DNA of 7,602 bases from a bacterium. GTDB lineage: Bacteria > Latescibacterota > UBA2968 > GCA-2709665. Position numbers and translations under genes: made by a program. Below are positions 6,323-7,602 of the stretch, one piece after another. Position 1 is the first letter of the stretch. Each line of letters starts with the position of its first letter. The stretch lies in contig JAQCGA010000185.1 of NCBI GenBank assembly GCA_027619145.1, forward strand, positions 1-7,602, given 5' to 3'. The notes below the pieces were generated by a model. It saw only the letters and a list, made by a program, of their open reading frames with translations. It had not been told where the DNA came from and ran no database searches.

Positions 6323-6345
6323 GTGAGCCGAGCAACGGATCACTT
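6321..6345. promoter_or_regulatory. Operator-like inverted repeat over the promoter start point
   Basis: AAGTGAGCC (6321-6329) and GGATCACTT (6337-6345) are inverted repeats with one mismatch around a 7-base centre, and a run of six T (6344-6349) follows. Because it overlaps the proposed -10 box and start point, a repressor operator is the simplest reading. If transcription begins further upstream, the same sequence would form a hairpin plus U-tract, i.e. an attenuator in the leader. Confidence 0.5.
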
Positions 6346-6349
6346 TTTT

Positions 6350-6354
6350 GGAGG
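6350..6354 (+). promoter_or_regulatory. Shine-Dalgarno deciding the desulfhydrase start
   Basis: GGAGG lies at 6350-6354. An ATG follows at once at 6355, which is too close for initiation. The in-frame ATG at 6361 has a proper six-base spacing and is taken as the start. Confidence 0.8.
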
Positions 6355-6360
6355 ATGTGT

Positions 6361-7398
6361 ATGGCGCGTTCGCTTTCTTGCGCAGAACTTCGGGTGCGTA
6401 TTGCCCGGTTGCCACGGGTTTCTCTGGGGCATTTTCCAACACCGCTGGATTTTTGCCCTCGCCTGACGGATGCGCTGGGAGGCCCGCGAATTTTTGTCAA
6501 ACGGGACGATTGTACGGGGCTGGCATTTGGCGGTAACAAGGTGCGGCAACTGGAGTTTACGGTGGCCCAGGCGGTTCGGCATGGGGCAGATGTGCTGGTA
6601 GGAGGGGCGGGATCTCAGTCCAATCACTGTAGGCAACTTGCGGCAGCGGCCGCGCGGAATGGGTTGGATTGTGCGCTGGTGGTAGTGAAAGACCACAAGA
6701 GCGGGCAGAAACGTGGGAATTTGTTACTGGATGACCTGCTGGGAGCCTCGGTAGAAAGAGTTGCAGTTGCTTCGCAAGAAGAACTGGGCGCGGCAAAAGA
6801 GGCTTTGGTAGAGCGTCTGACCCGAGAAGGGCGCAAGCCATTTGTGGTGATGCGAGAAGAACTCCAGCATTTGGGTGCGATGGGATATGCACTGTGCATG
6901 GCGGAATTGGCGGATCAGTTCAATCGCATGGGTGAAAGATTGGATACGGTGGTGGTCAGTTCAGGCAGCACAACGCAGCCCGGGCTGATTTTTGGGAATC
7001 GGGTGCTGGGGTTGGATGCTCGGATTATTGGCATGGCACCGATTGTCTGGTCGCACGATCTCAAGACGGCATTTTTGGATGTGCTTTCGCAGATGGGCAA
7101 GGCCCTGGATCTGGATGTGGCGTTTTCTTCGGAAGATATTATTAATCTGGCCAGTTACGTGGGTCCCCAAGGGTACGGGCATCCTTCGCCGGAAGGCAAC
7201 GAGGCGTTTCGGCTGATGGCGCGTTCAGAAGGGCTGTTCCTGGATCCAATTTATTCGGCGAAAGCGCTTGCCGGGCTGATTGATCTGGTGCAGAAAGGGC
7301 AGATTGGGCCGGACGAAACGGTGGTGTTTTTGCATACAGGGGGGACGCCGCTGGTGTTTGCATACGCGGAGGAATTGCTGGCGTCAAATTCGTTATAA
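6361..7398 (+). CDS. dcyD: D-cysteine desulfhydrase (PLP fold-type II, ACC-deaminase family)
   Basis: A 345-aa cytoplasmic PLP enzyme that should convert D-cysteine to pyruvate, H2S and ammonia. GGNKVRQLEF (57-66) holds Lys60, the Schiff-base lysine. GGAGSQSNHCRQ (81-92) matches the Ser-Gln-Ser-Asn-His segment of the active site, and SSGSTTQPGL (200-209) the phosphate-binding loop. Two positions separate ACC deaminase from D-cysteine desulfhydrase. ACC deaminases have Glu after the late Tyr and Leu in the HLGG motif, while desulfhydrases have Ser or Thr at both. Here the residues are Ser299 (in DPIYSAKA) and Thr326 (in HTGG), which favours desulfhydrase. Ala300 replaces the usual Gly of Y-x-G-K. 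Codons end largely in G or T, unlike the minus-strand genes. It has its own promoter with an operator-like repeat, suggesting inducible or repressed expression. An activity on another D-amino acid or a beta-substituted alanine cannot be excluded. Confidence 0.85.
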   Translation: MARSLSCAELRVRIARLPRVSLGHFPTPLDFCPRLTDALGGPRIFVKRDDCTGLAFGGNKVRQLEFTVAQAVRHGADVLVGGAGSQSNHCRQLAAAAARNGLDCALVVVKDHKSGQKRGNLLLDDLLGASVERVAVASQEELGAAKEALVERLTREGRKPFVVMREELQHLGAMGYALCMAELADQFNRMGERLDTVVVSSGSTTQPGLIFGNRVLGLDARIIGMAPIVWSHDLKTAFLDVLSQMGKALDLDVAFSSEDIINLASYVGPQGYGHPSPEGNEAFRLMARSEGLFLDPIYSAKALAGLIDLVQKGQIGPDETVVFLHTGGTPLVFAYAEELLASNSL

Positions 7399-7528
7399 GC
7401 CTCAGGTTTCATTGTGTTAGCAAACACTTGATATTTATATTATATTTTCAAAAGAGTTGTTTCTGAGTGGTACGGGTTGATCCGTGCCTCAACTGAAATC
7501 CCAAGTGTGGTAAGGAGGATGTGGTATT
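7399..7528 (+). promoter_or_regulatory. AT-rich intergenic block with probable promoter of the DegT-type gene
   Basis: The 130-base gap contains a very A/T-rich stretch, 7428-7450, with two TATATT matches (7436-7441 and 7441-7446; 5 of 6 to the -10 consensus). A weak TTGTGT -35 lies 18 bases before the first. A short GTGTT/AACAC hairpin (7414-7427) follows the desulfhydrase stop but lacks a clean U-tract, so I do not call a terminator. AAGGAGG at 7512-7518 is a strong Shine-Dalgarno, ten bases before the next ATG. Confidence 0.4.
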
Positions 7529-7602
7529 ATGGACAAGCTGGCAATCCTGGGCGGAGCCAAGGCTGTAAAAACCGATCCGGGCGATATGTTCACGTGGCCA
7601 AT
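7529..7602 (+). CDS. DegT/DnrJ/EryC1/StrS-family protein, N-terminus only
   Basis: Twenty-four codons are present before the right edge. The start reads MDKLAILGGAKAV and continues to DPGDMFTWP at residues 16-24. LAILGG-x-KAV followed by a W-P segment is a typical opening of DegT/DnrJ/EryC1/StrS PLP-dependent sugar aminotransferases in many environmental bacteria, where it precedes the core fold. The Shine-Dalgarno AAGGAGG is ten bases upstream. The catalytic Lys and PLP site lie outside the window, so whether this is an active aminotransferase is unknown. Confidence 0.65.
   Translation, partial: MDKLAILGGAKAVKTDPGDMFTWP

Overview
The window looks like a chromosomal stretch from an uncultured, moderately GC-rich bacterium. 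The terse gene repertoire and the start of a DegT-type protein recall Latescibacterota, Poribacteria or Planctomycetes-like genomes, but that placement is a weak inference. The + strand is G/T-rich throughout, whichever strand the genes lie on. Minus-strand genes therefore use codons ending mostly in C or A, and the plus-strand gene uses codons ending mostly in G or T. This suggests that + is the leading strand and that the long minus-strand cluster runs against replication.

Layout. On the minus strand, reading from 6168 down to 898, five genes follow one another with no convincing terminator between them: an NAD-dependent epimerase/dehydratase (extended SDR), a NodB-type polysaccharide deacetylase, a NeuD/PglD-type left-handed beta-helix acyltransferase, a small coiled-coil lipoprotein starting at TTG, and a 746-aa RNB-domain (RNase II/R-like) protein. 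A strong intrinsic terminator follows at 823-864. Its U-tract runs directly into the -35 box of a promoter for the next minus-strand gene, a two-domain RidA/YjgF protein cut off by the left edge. On the plus strand, divergent from the SDR gene, is a complete D-cysteine desulfhydrase (6361-7398) with its own promoter, an operator-like palindrome and a strong Shine-Dalgarno. The first 24 codons of a DegT/DnrJ/EryC1-type protein follow at 7529.

How the genes may work together. The SDR, deacetylase and acyltransferase are typical of sugar-nucleotide or surface-glycan modification, and the DegT protein at the right edge could belong to the same theme. RidA and the PLP enzyme share chemistry (2-aminoacrylate and imine intermediates) but are not adjacent.

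The points most worth a second look are: the RNB protein, whose catalytic aspartate and arginine motifs look degraded; a six-unit heptanucleotide array at 5136-5177; and a 25-bp perfect tandem duplication joined to a 9-bp-stem hairpin at 4289-4355 that touches the deacetylase stop codon. No CRISPR array, RNA gene, transposase or recognisable defence system was seen. No gap between genes exceeds 300 bases.
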